Positions 42,319-59,976 of a DNA stretch of 64,000 bases are shown piece by piece. The DNA is taken from positions 62,001-126,000 of the forward strand of contig QWII01000008.1 in assembly GCA_021405325.1 (NCBI GenBank), written 5' to 3'. The number at the start of each line of letters is the position of its first letter. Positions within the stretch are counted from its first letter, which is position 1. The notes below the pieces were generated by a model, which made no database searches, was not told the DNA's origin, and saw only the letters and a list, made by a program, of their open reading frames with translations. This DNA is from Caldilinea sp. CFX5. GTDB taxonomy: Bacteria; Chloroflexota; Anaerolineae; Caldilineales; Caldilineaceae. A program made the position numbers and the translations under genes.

Positions 42319-44382
42319 ATGAACCATCCAGAAAGAATACCTATGACAACGCAAACCGTTCATGCCGGCTCGCTCACTGCCCGACCGGGCGCCGCCGGCC
42401 ATGTTAACCCAATCTTTATCTTTTGGCGTTCTAATGTCGAGTTATTATTGGCCGCCGTCACCCTCATCGCCCTGCTGATTGGGTGGCTGGGGGGCAGCGT
42501 CACCGGCGCTTTGCCGGGCTGGGCGGTGACGATCGCCGCCCTGGTTGCCTTTGCCGCCGGTGGTTATTCCGGCCTGATGGGCGCCATCGAAGAAGCCAGA
42601 CACGGCAAGCTCGACATTGACTTTTTGATGATCGCCGCTGCCCTTGGCGCCGCCGCCATCGGCGAGTGGGAAGAAGGGGCGCTGCTCCTCTTTCTCTTCA
42701 CCCTGAGCGGCGCGCTCGAAGAGTTTGCCATGGAACGCACCCGCCGCGCCATTGAAGCGCTGGCTGATCTGCGCCCCGAAATTGCACGAGTGCGCCGTGG
42801 GCAAACCGAAGAGACCATTGCCGTTGGCGAGTTGCAACTGGGCGATACCGTGCTGGTGCGTCCCGGCGAGCGCTTGCCGGTGGATGGCGTCATCACCAAA
42901 GGTCTTAGTTCGCTCGACCAAAGCCCCATCACCGGGGAAAGCATTCCTGTGCAGAAGCAGATCGGCGACCAGGTGTACGCCGGCACGATCAACGGCAGCG
43001 GCGCGTTGGAAGTGGAAGTGCAAAAGCCGGCAGGCGAAAGCACGCTCAGCAAGATTATTAAACTGGTCGAAGAGGCGCAACAAGACACCACTCCAACCCA
43101 AAAGTTTATTGACCGCTTTAGCCAGCCCTACACCTACACCGTCATCGGCGGCACGTTGCTGGCGATTCTCTTGCCGCTGCTCTTTGGCAATGAACCCTTT
43201 AGCGACACGCTCTACCGGGCGATGACGCTGCTGGTGGTCGCCAGCCCTTGTGCGTTGATCATCAGCACGCCGGCCAGTGTCCTGAGTGCGATTGCGGCGG
43301 CGGCCCGTAATGGCGTCCTCTTTAAGGGGGGCGCTTACCTGGAAAAAGTGGCCGCCATCAACATTGTCGCCTTTGACAAAACCGGCACCCTCACCCACGG
43401 CAAACCGGTTGTAACCGATCTGCGTCCCCTAAGCGGCTACAAGGAAGATGACCTACTGCGTATCGCCGCCAGTGCGGAGTTGTTGAGCGAGCATCACTTA
43501 GGACAGGCGATTATCAACAAAGCCAAGGAACGTAACCTGACCTTAGAAACACCCATCGCCTTTTTTGCTGTCCCTGGGCATGGTTTACAAGCGGAGTTTG
43601 AACGCAAAGATCATCGCGAAACGATTTACATCGGCAACGACAAGCTCTTTATGAATGAAGCCATGGATTTCTCGCCGGCCATCCGCCTGATCGGCGACAG
43701 TTTACAAAAGCAGGGCAAGACGGCGATGATGGTGGTGCGCCGCAGTTCAAAGGAAGACACGCTCGGCCATTTACGTGATTGGGAGGTGGTTGGCTATATC
43801 GCCGTCGCGGATACGGTGCGCCCTGAGGCGAAGGCGGCTGTCACCCAGTTGCGCGCCCTGGGCATGCACCGCATCGCGATGTTGACCGGCGATAACAAAG
43901 CCGTCGCCGCCAACATTGGCAAAGAACTGGGCGTCACCGAAGTCTACAGCGACCTGTTGCCGGAGCAGAAAGTGGAGATCATTCACGGTCTCGCCAAAGA
44001 GGGCAAGATCGCTATGGTGGGCGACGGCGTCAACGACGCGCCGGCCCTGGCGACGGCAACTGTCGGCGTGGCCATGGGCGCCGGCGGCACCGATGTTGCG
44101 CTAGAAACCGCCGATGTGGTCTTAATGTCCAGCGATCTCTCGAAGCTGCCCTTTATCTTAAAGCTGGGGCGGCAGGCGGAACAGATTGTGCGTCAGAATG
44201 TCATCTTCTCCGTCAGCGTCATCGTCACCCTGGTGCTGGCGACCATTCTGCTGCCGGCGTTCTGGCCCGGCTTTGTCCTGCCTCTGCCCCTTGGCGTTGT
44301 GGGTCATGAAGGCAGTACATTGATTGTGGTGACAAACGGCTTGCGCCTACTGGCGTTACGACCGGGGCGGTTGGGTGAGTAA
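42319..44382 (+). CDS. P1B-4-type heavy-metal exporting ATPase (PfeT/CtpD-like)
   Basis: The 687-residue pump has SPC in helix 6 (VASPCALIISTP), not CPC, and HEGST with a following NGLRLL in the last helices; both are marks of subgroup P1B-4, which exports Fe2+ or Co2+. Other parts are standard: TGESIP, DKTGTLTHGKP, SEHHLGQAI (HH rather than HP), GDGVNDAPAL. There is no N-terminal metal-binding domain, as usual in this group. The Fur-type gene directly upstream implies iron or peroxide control, so iron efflux under stress is the best guess. The start is uncertain (42319 or 42343). Confidence 0.9.
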   Translation: MNHPERIPMTTQTVHAGSLTARPGAAGHVNPIFIFWRSNVELLLAAVTLIALLIGWLGGSVTGALPGWAVTIAALVAFAAGGYSGLMGAIEEARHGKLDIDFLMIAAALGAAAIGEWEEGALLLFLFTLSGALEEFAMERTRRAIEALADLRPEIARVRRGQTEETIAVGELQLGDTVLVRPGERLPVDGVITKGLSSLDQSPITGESIPVQKQIGDQVYAGTINGSGALEVEVQKPAGESTLSKIIKLVEEAQQDTTPTQKFIDRFSQPYTYTVIGGTLLAILLPLLFGNEPFSDTLYRAMTLLVVASPCALIISTPASVLSAIAAAARNGVLFKGGAYLEKVAAINIVAFDKTGTLTHGKPVVTDLRPLSGYKEDDLLRIAASAELLSEHHLGQAIINKAKERNLTLETPIAFFAVPGHGLQAEFERKDHRETIYIGNDKLFMNEAMDFSPAIRLIGDSLQKQGKTAMMVVRRSSKEDTLGHLRDWEVVGYIAVADTVRPEAKAAVTQLRALGMHRIAMLTGDNKAVAANIGKELGVTEVYSDLLPEQKVEIIHGLAKEGKIAMVGDGVNDAPALATATVGVAMGAGGTDVALETADVVLMSSDLSKLPFILKLGRQAEQIVRQNVIFSVSVIVTLVLATILLPAFWPGFVLPLPLGVVGHEGSTLIVVTNGLRLLALRPGRLGE

Positions 44383-44444
44383 GAGATAAAGAGATACAGA
44401 GATTGAGCAGTACAATTGCTCAATCTCTGTATCTCTTTATCTCT
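44382..44444. repeat. Inverted repeat, 28-bp perfect arms of AGAGATA words
   Basis: Arms 44382-44409 and 44417-44444 are perfect with a 7-nt loop. The left arm begins on the last base of the P1B-4 stop codon; the convergent BNR gene stops 22 bp beyond. It could end both transcripts. Confidence 0.9.
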
Positions 44445-44465
44445 GTATCTCTCAATTACTGAGAG

Positions 44466-45758
44466 TTATTCAATCACGTAGACAAAAACGCCATCAACCG
44501 AATTGATCCACAACTTGCCCTGGTTGGTCTCGGTGAAGAGGAGACCGGTCAGTTCGGCGAGATCGAAGCCGGTATCTTCCACCTTGCTCCACTCGCTGTC
44601 GCCAGTCGCCTTGTGATAGAGACCACGGGCCGTCGCCAGGTAGAGTTCGCCAACCGGGTGATAGGCAATGTCGTTCAACCCGAAGGGCGCACCCTCAATG
44701 CCCCGATCCACCACATTGCTCAAGCCCTTGGTCGTCACCTGCCAGTTGACGCCGAAGTTCTCGGTGAACCAGACGCTGCGCGGCTCGGAGAAGCCCAACA
44801 GCCCTTCGACAAAGGGATCGGCCGTGATGGCGGTCATGCCCCAGGGGGCCGGGTCGATATTCGGGGTCAAGCGCACCCAAGTGTCGCCCAGGTCATTGCT
44901 AAAGGCCACTACGCCCGTGCCGTTTTCGTTCAGACCGGCGGCAAAGAGTTGGTTCCAGTTCGGTTCCTCCGGCTGCGGATCGCCCAAGAGCGAGGAAGCC
45001 GCCATATCCACGACACGGAAGTTTGTCCACAGCGCATCCGGTGAACTATCCGGCTTGGCTTCCCAGGTCAGGCCGCCATCGGTGGTCAGATAGAGCATGG
45101 TGCAATCCGCCGCAAAGAGGCTGTTGGGATCACCCTGGTGCGAGAGCATCGGGCGCAGGGTCAGGCTGCCGGGCAGTTCAATCCAGGTCAGGCCGCCATC
45201 AATCGAGCGGTACATCGGTTCGTCAGCGCTAGCCGTACCACCTTCACAGGTAATTTCGGAATCACTATACAAGACATCGGGGTTATTGGCATTCATCACA
45301 AAATCTTCAACCATCGGGGCGGTGGTCACTAGCGTCCAGACCCGGCCATCATCGTCAGAGCGGTAGAGCCAGCCCGCATCTGTGTAAGCATAGATCGTGC
45401 TGCTCAGGCGGTCGCCGATGACCTTGATAATGCGCTCGTTGCCGATATAAGCTTCGTCGGTCGGGGTCGCCGGAGCCAGAGTCGGCGTGGCCGTCGGTAC
45501 AACCGGCTTCGGCGTAACAACCGGTGGGCGGTAGACCGGCGTCGCCGTTGGATAGACAACAACCGGCGGCTTGCTGGTCGGCGTCGGCGGCGGGACAGTG
45601 CCATTGTTGGTCGGGGTTGGTAACGGACTAATCGTACTCTGGTTTAACGAAATCTGGAAATCACCCTCACGGCTGGCCGAAAATGCGACGGTCGGAATGA
45701 CGACCAAACCGATGATCAGCGCCGGTAAGATCAAAAAGGTGCGGAACAGTCGTTGCAT
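44466..45758 (-). CDS. Secreted BNR/YCF48-like repeat protein with PT-rich linker
   Basis: The 430-residue protein has a signal peptide (about 1-28, ending VAFSAS), a low-complexity linker of PTPTP and PPVV units (about 45-100), and a beta-propeller-like domain with repeated Asp-box motifs (SDDDGRVWTLV, SIDGGLTWIEL, TTDGGLTWEAK, SNDLGDTWVRL). Such domains resemble sialidase/BNR repeats and plant HCF136/YCF48. The protein is probably held outside the cell; a catalytic function is unlikely. The P/T linker is a habit of Chloroflexota exoproteins. Neighbours give no clue. Confidence 0.75.
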   Translation of the reverse strand: MQRLFRTFLILPALIIGLVVIPTVAFSASREGDFQISLNQSTISPLPTPTNNGTVPPPTPTSKPPVVVYPTATPVYRPPVVTPKPVVPTATPTLAPATPTDEAYIGNERIIKVIGDRLSSTIYAYTDAGWLYRSDDDGRVWTLVTTAPMVEDFVMNANNPDVLYSDSEITCEGGTASADEPMYRSIDGGLTWIELPGSLTLRPMLSHQGDPNSLFAADCTMLYLTTDGGLTWEAKPDSSPDALWTNFRVVDMAASSLLGDPQPEEPNWNQLFAAGLNENGTGVVAFSNDLGDTWVRLTPNIDPAPWGMTAITADPFVEGLLGFSEPRSVWFTENFGVNWQVTTKGLSNVVDRGIEGAPFGLNDIAYHPVGELYLATARGLYHKATGDSEWSKVEDTGFDLAELTGLLFTETNQGKLWINSVDGVFVYVIE

Positions 45759-46190
45759 ATACGTACATTGCCTCCAAGAATCAACTTATTTTCTGTGCTG
45801 ATGATCGTTGCACCAGCGAATCAAAAGAGAATTTGCGAGGCTTCCAACAACAAGCAACCACAGGGCGCCTTCTACAGTTGCTTATTGTCATTGCCTACCA
45901 CGTTCGCTATACCATGACGCAGCCAGCGCCAATAGGTAACGGCCTTTTTTGTCAGCTTCTGGAAATCTTTTTAATTTCAATTCGCAACTGCTCCGGTCGG
46001 GTGCAGCACCCGACCAGAGCAGTTGCGAATTGAGTTTGTTGCGTAGCATGTTGATCCAGATTTCGTTTGTACGCCTTTCCCCGCTACAATACAGCGTAGT
46101 AAGACTGAGCAGAGGCGAATGCCTATCAGCAGAGAGGTCAACAAGGCGCAGTCAAAGGATTGCGTTGATGGATATTTATAGGAAGAAGTC
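45759..46190. other. Intergenic region upstream of def
   Basis: The stretch holds the palindrome at 45978-46032 and a -10-like TACAAT at 46085-46090 without a clear -35. The rest shows no coding signal. Confidence 0.4.
45978..46032. repeat. Inverted repeat, 27-bp arms
   Basis: Arms 45978-46004 and 46006-46032 match at 26 of 27 with a single-base loop, giving a very tight hairpin or cruciform. Confidence 0.85.
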
Positions 46191-46796
46191 ATGGCTGTCT
46201 TAGAAATTGTTCAAATCGGTGGCCCCCAAAGCGAAATTTTGGCGCGGCCGGCGACGCGTGTGCGCGACTTTGGTCCCAAATTGCACCAATTGTTAGATCG
46301 AATGTTGGAGACGATGCGTGAGGCGCCCGGCGTTGGTCTGGCGGCGCCCCAGGTGGGCGTTGATTTACGGGCGGCGGTCATCGAATATCCCGATGACGAA
46401 GATGATCCCGAAAACACCATGCGCGTCTACGAGTTGATTAACCCGGAGGTTATCCGTAGCAAAGGCTCCGAAGTAGGGCAGGAGGGCTGTCTCAGCATTC
46501 CGGGGCTGGCGGCGGATGTGGATCGCGCCACCTATATCCTCATTCGCGCCCAGGATCGCAACGGGCGTGAGTATCGCTTAAAAGCCTACGACTGGTTAGC
46601 GCGCGTCTTTCAACATGAGATCGATCATCTGCAAGGCGTCTTAATGACCGATAAAGCCACCCAATTGTACAAGTTAGTCAAGAAGACCGACGAGGACGGC
46701 TATGACGCCATTCCAATTGAGGAAGTCTGGATCGGGAATCGCCTGGTGCGGGCGGAAGGGAAAGTGGCTGGTGTGCAGGTGGCAGGTAGCAGGTAG
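46191..46796 (+). CDS. Peptide deformylase
   Basis: The 201-residue enzyme removes the N-terminal formyl group from new proteins. All three motifs are intact: GVGLAAPQ (47-54), EGCLS (98-102, cysteine metal ligand) and QHEIDH (141-146, two histidines and catalytic glutamate). GGAAG lies 6 nt ahead of the ATG. The last residues, VQVAGSR, are encoded by a 7-bp tandem element, and the TAG stop is read out of that repeat, so the palindrome has replaced the original 3-prime end. Confidence 0.95.
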   Translation: MAVLEIVQIGGPQSEILARPATRVRDFGPKLHQLLDRMLETMREAPGVGLAAPQVGVDLRAAVIEYPDDEDDPENTMRVYELINPEVIRSKGSEVGQEGCLSIPGLAADVDRATYILIRAQDRNGREYRLKAYDWLARVFQHEIDHLQGVLMTDKATQLYKLVKKTDEDGYDAIPIEEVWIGNRLVRAEGKVAGVQVAGSR

Positions 46797-46839
46797 CAGG
46801 TAGCAGGCGGCAGGTATGTAACTACCTGCTACCTGCCAC
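46779..46839. repeat. GGTAGCA tandem units forming a palindrome, overlapping def
   Basis: Several 7-bp units GGTAGCA form the left side (46779-46814) and pair with CTACCTGCTACCTGCCAC at 46822-46839. Perfect arms of 18 bp are 46779-46796 and 46822-46839. The def stop codon is inside the left arm. Confidence 0.8.
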
Positions 46840-46840
46840 T

Positions 46841-48214
46841 TCAATTTTGAATCACGATGGAGACGCGACAGGGCGGTGGGAAGTTGCCCGTGAGATCGAC
46901 CATCGTCAGTTGGAGTGTATATTCCCCGTTCGGTAGAGCAGTGGTGTTGAGCGTACCCAAGATGCCGCCATCCACTTGACCCTTGTTCCCATCGAAGTAG
47001 ACGTAGCCACCCTCGGCATTGGCGCCAACCGCATATTCCAGCTTGTAATAGTCCGGATTTTCGTGAGTCGCCCGCCCGGTAACCGAAACAACGCCACTTA
47101 AAACCTGACCAATGCCAGGGTTGGAAAAGGCCAAACGGCTATCCGCACAAACGGCGGCCACAACCGCGGGCGGCGCTGTGGTGGGCGTTGGTTCCGGTGT
47201 ATTGGTCGGCGGCGGCACTGGTGTTGGTGTCGGCGGTTCCGGCGTATTGGTGGGCAGCGGGGTTGGTTCCGGCGGATTGGTCGGCGTGATCGGTATGGCG
47301 GCGGTCGGTGTGGGCAGCGGTGTATTCGTCGGGATCAAAGTAAACCCGGAGGGCGGATCGGATGCACTTGCTTCCGGCGGTTGTGATTGTTGGTCTTGCC
47401 CCGGCGGGTTCGGTAAGACAACCGCTTGCGTCGCCGGCGGGTTGCTGGCGACATTGTTGGCCGCCGGCGCGCTCGGCACATTGTTCGTGACAACATTGTT
47501 GGCGCTTATCGGCACCGCATTCGTATTGGGATTGTCCGCCGCCATGTTAGGGCTGGGCGTCACTGCACTAGTAGCAACGCTATTGTTGCGCAGCTCGGCG
47601 CCACGCGTCTGCGCCGCCGCCAACATACTGCCGACGCTGGCGCTGATCTCACGACCAAAATTACCGGCCAGCCACCAGATGAGCAAGAGCGCCCCAAGTA
47701 GAAGAATTATGGTCAGATACGGCCCAACGCGCAATTCACGCTGCTGAATCCCCTCTGGTTCATCCTTCAAATGCACATCTTTGGGACGATAATCAATGTC
47801 ACGTTCCGGCGGCAAAGCAGAACCGGCGCTGGTGCCGGCAAGCGCCGCCGCCAATTGCCCATCTGCAATGGCGCGCCGCCGATTAACCACCTCGGTCGGG
47901 TCGAGACCCAGATAGGTGGCATAGTTACGCAAAAAGCCGCGTCCCACCACTTCACCGGGCAGGAGCTGCCATTCATCAGATTCTAACGCGGCCAGGTATT
48001 TCTGGCGAATACGCGTGGCAGCTTCCACTTCAGCCAGCGAGGCGCCCATGGCCTCCCGCCGCTCGCGCAGCACGCCCCCCAAATCACGCGGGGGCGCAAT
48101 GTGCGCCTGGTGATGGAGCGTGTTGTGGTGGGGCGTCGCCTCATTGGTCGCCCGGTCGGCCTGACGGGAAACGGTCTGCCACGATTTCGGAACACTACTC
48201 GTAAGATTGAACAT
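46841..48214 (-). CDS. RodZ-like helix-turn-helix membrane protein
   Basis: The 457-residue protein has a cytoplasmic N-terminal HTH_25 domain (GGVLRERREAMGASLAEVEAATRIRQKYLAALE, FLRNYATYLGLDP), a single membrane helix (VGPYLTIILLLGALLLIWWLAG) and a large external part: an N/P-rich linker, then repeated PTPTP and PPTNTPEPTP units, then a folded beta domain with C-terminal CRVSIVIQN. RodZ links the MreB cytoskeleton to the wall-elongation complex. Both ends of the layout agree, but the long PT linker and C-terminal domain are lineage features. A cell-wall amidase is encoded divergently next to it. Confidence 0.8.
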   Translation of the reverse strand: MFNLTSSVPKSWQTVSRQADRATNEATPHHNTLHHQAHIAPPRDLGGVLRERREAMGASLAEVEAATRIRQKYLAALESDEWQLLPGEVVGRGFLRNYATYLGLDPTEVVNRRRAIADGQLAAALAGTSAGSALPPERDIDYRPKDVHLKDEPEGIQQRELRVGPYLTIILLLGALLLIWWLAGNFGREISASVGSMLAAAQTRGAELRNNSVATSAVTPSPNMAADNPNTNAVPISANNVVTNNVPSAPAANNVASNPPATQAVVLPNPPGQDQQSQPPEASASDPPSGFTLIPTNTPLPTPTAAIPITPTNPPEPTPLPTNTPEPPTPTPVPPPTNTPEPTPTTAPPAVVAAVCADSRLAFSNPGIGQVLSGVVSVTGRATHENPDYYKLEYAVGANAEGGYVYFDGNKGQVDGGILGTLNTTALPNGEYTLQLTMVDLTGNFPPPCRVSIVIQN

Positions 48215-48365
48215 AGATAATGCGATATCCAAACGGTTGAACAAAAAACTCTGTATACTCAAGTCTAGCTTGTGGAGCGTCCTTTGTCAATTTTGCTTTT
48301 AGGACAAATTGACAGCAGAATTGCTTGGGCTATACTCTCAGATAAAAATTTTCTTATGCTTTTAT

Positions 48366-48425
48366 CAAAGATTACACAGATTTATATTTTCTTGCTGTTA
48401 ATCTGCATAATCTGTGTAATCTTTG
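48366..48425. repeat. Inverted repeat, 15-bp perfect arms
   Basis: Arms 48366-48380 and 48411-48425 match perfectly with a 30-nt loop. A like-worded but imperfect element (CACAGATT...AATCTGTG) is upstream of rpoB at 59338-59393. Confidence 0.8.
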
Positions 48426-48436
48426 ATGCTTTTGCC

Positions 48437-48539
48437 GTAACTACCAAGCCACCCCCTCCCAGCCTCCCCCAGTTTGGGGGAGGAGCAGACATGGTTCCCT
48501 CCCCAAGCTGGGGAGGGGTAGGGTGGGGTTAGTAGTTAC
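48437..48539. repeat. Imperfect palindrome of the CCCTCCCC family
   Basis: GTAACTACCAAGCC with CCCTCCC and CCTCCCCCA on the left pairs with TGGGGAGGGGTAGGGTGGGG and GTAGTTAC on the right. It is a fourth member of the family at 19250, 22568 and 25347, and its GTAACTAC ends match those at 36951. Confidence 0.75.
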
Positions 48540-48559
48540 CTTTTGCCTTAAGATGACTT

Positions 48560-49255
48560 GTGCGCCATCAAACATTACAAAGCATTCAACGTTATCTAGT
48601 AATTATAAGTTTCCTTGCGCTGCTGGGCATGGGGGTCATTACCCTGCGCATCGCCGGGGTTGACCTGGCGGTTATCCAAAGTTGGTTGCCCGCTGGCTTG
48701 CTGGGGGAACTGTTTAATCGGCAGATTGCTGTCATCAGCGGTCACGCCGGCAATGATTCAGGGGCGGTCTGCGCTGATGCTAACGGTCAGGCGATTGTCA
48801 CCGAAGCGGCAATCATTACCGCCATTGTCGAACGGCTAACGAGCCAACTGCAATGGGCCGGCGCCCATGTGGTTATCCTCAACGAATTTGATGACCGCCT
48901 TGCCGGTCTGCAAGCCGATCTCTTGCTCAGTTTACATGCCGATAGCTGCATTGACGCCAGCGGCTACAAATTTGCCGTCAGCAGCCGCTCCACGGTTGCA
49001 GCGGAGAAGTTGACCACCCTGGGCGCCTGTTTCGACCAGTTCTACAGCGCAGCGACCGGACTGGCCGACCATCCGAATACCATCACCCATAACATGACTG
49101 ATTACCACGCCTTCCGCCGTCTGAACGCCAATACGCCGGCATTAATCCTGGAGGTCGGCTTTATCGGCGGCGACCAGACGCTGCTGACCCAAGAACCGGA
49201 GCGCGTGGCCCGTGGTATCACCAACAGCATCCGCTGTTTTTTTGAAAAACAATGA
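48560..49255 (+). CDS. N-acetylmuramoyl-L-alanine amidase (Amidase_3)
   Basis: The 231-residue protein has an N-terminal membrane anchor or uncleaved signal (YLVIISFLALLGMGVITL) and an Amidase_3 domain with the zinc ligands: ISGHAGNDSGA (H62), the glutamate of VTEAAIIT, SLHADS histidine and the catalytic glutamate in LILEVGFIGG. It would cut the amide bond between muramic acid and the stem peptide outside the membrane. The GTG start lacks a clear ribosome binding site; the next ATG would destroy the anchor. It is divergent from the RodZ-like gene, consistent with a wall function. Confidence 0.8.
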   Translation: MRHQTLQSIQRYLVIISFLALLGMGVITLRIAGVDLAVIQSWLPAGLLGELFNRQIAVISGHAGNDSGAVCADANGQAIVTEAAIITAIVERLTSQLQWAGAHVVILNEFDDRLAGLQADLLLSLHADSCIDASGYKFAVSSRSTVAAEKLTTLGACFDQFYSAATGLADHPNTITHNMTDYHAFRRLNANTPALILEVGFIGGDQTLLTQEPERVARGITNSIRCFFEKQ

Positions 49256-49257
49256 GG

Positions 49258-49320
49258 CCCGCTCCCAGCCGGTCCGTGACCGGCGATCCGACCGCCGGTC
49301 ACGGACTGGCTGGGAGCGGG
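49258..49320. repeat. Inverted repeat, 27-bp arms
   Basis: Arms 49258-49284 and 49294-49320 match at 26 of 27 with a 9-nt loop. The core GGTCCGTGACC resembles the elements at 36969 and near 59855. It begins 2 bp after the amidase stop. Confidence 0.85.
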
Positions 49321-49345
49321 TGATGACAAAAGAAAGCGACCCATC

Positions 49346-50311
49346 ATGAACACTGGGATTACTTTACTGCCGTTAGACCCACAGGAACCGGCCCACATTA
49401 CCGCCATGAGCGCAGTTTGGAATGCCGCCTGCCCCGCTGATCTCACCCTGGCCCCACGCTTGATTGAATTCAACTTAGGCCCGATCACCGGTGGTCAACA
49501 GCAGGGGCGACTGGCTGCGCTGCCGGATCAAACCATTGTCGGCTTTGTCGTGGCCAGCACGTTACAAGGGCAACCCCACGTTGCGCCACCGACCGCGGGT
49601 TGGATCGACGCGATTGCGGTAAACCCAGACTACCAGCACCAGGGCATAGGTACGGCACTGCTGACCTGGGCGGAAAACTGGTTAATGGCGCAAAGCTGTC
49701 AATTGCTGACAATTGGCGCCAGTCAACACCCTTTCGCGCCCGGCATTCCCAGCACGTTGGAAACGGTCCCCTTTTTCCAGCGTCGCGGCTATAGCAACGC
49801 TCATCAAACGTGGGATGTCGCCGCTAATCTAGCGAGCTATCAACCGCCGGCAACGGTGCGCCAAATTGACGGCGTTGTACGACCGGCGCAGGCTAGTGAC
49901 ATAGCAGCCCTGGATACTTTTCTCGCCCGTGAGTTTCCTGGTCGCTGGCATTTTGAATTTCAAGAATTTCTGCGCCATCCGCACCATCGGCTTTCCGACT
50001 ATATGGTGCTGTGGAGTGAACGGGGGGTGGATGGCTTCTGTCAACTGACCTTTGAGGATTCGCTGCGCCCGATTGAGCGCTTCTTCCCCTACCAATTGCC
50101 CCGCCGTTGGGGACAACTGGGGCCAATTGGTGTAAGTGAAGACCGCCGGGGGCGGGGGTACGGCGCCGCCTTGTTGGATACTGGGTTACGCCGTCTCTAT
50201 AACAACGGCGTCAACGGCTGCGTCATCGACTGGACGACTCATCTGTCTCTCTATGGCAAGTTCGGCTTTACACCTTATCATGAGTATATTCAGCTTAAAA
50301 AGCAGTTATAA
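49346..50311 (+). CDS. Tandem GNAT-domain acetyltransferase
   Basis: The 321-residue protein has two GNAT domains. The first (about 1-160) carries the acetyl-CoA loop VNPDYQHQGIGTALL; the second (about 175-321) has VSEDRRGRGYGAALL and ends in the usual FTPYHEYIQL. Both P-loop-like motifs are intact, so both halves may bind acetyl-CoA, or one may serve as substrate-binding. Such double-GNAT proteins modify small amines or proteins; the substrate is unknown. The ribosome binding site is weak (GAAAGCGACC). It stands alone, with palindromes on both sides. Confidence 0.85.
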   Translation: MNTGITLLPLDPQEPAHITAMSAVWNAACPADLTLAPRLIEFNLGPITGGQQQGRLAALPDQTIVGFVVASTLQGQPHVAPPTAGWIDAIAVNPDYQHQGIGTALLTWAENWLMAQSCQLLTIGASQHPFAPGIPSTLETVPFFQRRGYSNAHQTWDVAANLASYQPPATVRQIDGVVRPAQASDIAALDTFLAREFPGRWHFEFQEFLRHPHHRLSDYMVLWSERGVDGFCQLTFEDSLRPIERFFPYQLPRRWGQLGPIGVSEDRRGRGYGAALLDTGLRRLYNNGVNGCVIDWTTHLSLYGKFGFTPYHEYIQLKKQL

Positions 50312-50641
50312 CCGGCGCTTACCGTTTAACTTATGTCCATTAAGCTAAAAAGTCTTAAGCAACCCCCTACAGCCCGCTTGTCACCCTGAAAGGGTCTCTC
50401 GACCACAACACCTATGTGTATCAAGGTAAGCGTTTTCCCAGATCTTGGCAGGGTAGTCTGTCACCCTGAAAGGGTCTCCCGTCTGCATTGCCCTAGCCAC
50501 CCCTACAGGGTGACAGACGATCTTTACCTGCTTTCGGGAAACTGCGAGTGGCCCGCCGCTGGGCGATACAATTGTACTCATCGTAAAAGAAACCCGGAAT
50601 CTCCGAAAGATTCCGGGTTTACAATTGTTAACCAAACGACG
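50312..50641. repeat. Repeat cluster: TCACCCTGAAAGGGTCTC copies and inverted partner
   Basis: An 18-bp direct repeat lies at 50381-50398 and 50461-50478. The second copy forms a 13-bp inverted pair (50456-50468 with 50506-50518). Each unit has a small CCCTGAAAGGG hairpin. The rest of the 330-bp gap has the rpoC terminator. Confidence 0.8.
50590..50620 (-). terminator. Intrinsic terminator of rpoBC
   Basis: Perfect 13-bp arms (50590-50602, 50608-50620) with a 5-nt loop lie 22 bp beyond the rpoC stop. On the minus strand the stem is followed by CTTTTACG, a usable T-run. Confidence 0.75.
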
Positions 50642-55270
<4,629 letters not shown>

Positions 55271-55288
55271 AAGTCGTTTAGTTCTCCT

Positions 55289-55368
55289 AATTTTGGATTT
55301 TAGATTTTAGATTTTGGATTACTCGTCGAGCAACCCTCAATCTAAAATCCAAAATCTAAAATCTAAAA

Positions 55369-55370
<2 letters not shown>
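55289..55370. repeat. AT-rich palindrome of TTTTAGA 7-bp units between rpoB and rpoC
   Basis: Arms 55289-55320 and 55339-55370 match at 29 of 32. Each arm is a row of TTTTRGA units. The right arm reaches the rpoB stop codon. It may modulate read-through into rpoC. Confidence 0.85.
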
Positions 55371-59247
<3,877 letters not shown>

Positions 59248-59976
59248 CTGGCCTTCGCTCCTCACACTACACTCTTAAAAATTCACATCAGTCTTCATGA
59301 ATTGGCTACACCCATACTCATGAAAATCAGCTTTTGCTCACAGATTGTGCAGATTTTTCTTGTTTTCATCTGCGTAATCGGCGGAATCTGTGATGATTTA
59401 CAGAACAGCACGACTTATGACGATTGAGGCGATTCAATGGTCACGATACCATGCATGTGCGTCGCATGAATCAGGCATCATGGCTTTATAGGGGCATGAT
59501 GCCCGCAAACAGCTACTTACAAAAATCCGACGGCAGGCAAAACGACAATAAGACACCAACGCGGTGAGTTTCCCTGACCGGCTACATTGCCGCACTCGCC
59601 ACGCTTGGTGTCTTTACAATTTTACAAAACTTAGGTTTTGCGCAATGGCACTCCTCAAGTGTTTGATCGCCCAAAGATGTTGAGGAAGTCGCATCGTACC
59701 GTTGACCGAGTCAACAAAAAATCAGGCCGTCACGGAATCTGGTACGATGACGTTAACTCAGCTTGTTAACTACGTAGCATTCCCTCCGTATGCGAACCTG
59801 ATCGCGATGAAATGATGGCATGGAAATTTTGGTAAACTATTTAGCCCGCTCGTAACCGGTCCATGACCGGCGTCGGTCGCCCACGAGGTGCGGCTACGCG
59901 CTAAATAGTTTAATCTTGGAAAAGTGAGCGCCATGTCTTCTGCAAAGAAACTATTCCCAAAATACGTAACTAAATA
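59248..59976 (-). promoter_or_regulatory. Long structured leader of rpoBC
   Basis: From the predicted start near 59970 to the rpoB ATG are about 720 nt without a gene. On the minus strand it holds several hairpins: 59912/59833 (13-bp perfect arms), 59770/59752 (GTTAAC), 59749/59692 (9-bp arms enclosing GTTGAC-cga-GTCAAC), 59614/59550 (10-bp arms followed by ATTGTCGTTTT) and 59393/59338. The fourth, with its T-rich follow-up, could be an attenuator. No riboswitch or protein-binding motif is recognised. Confidence 0.45.
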
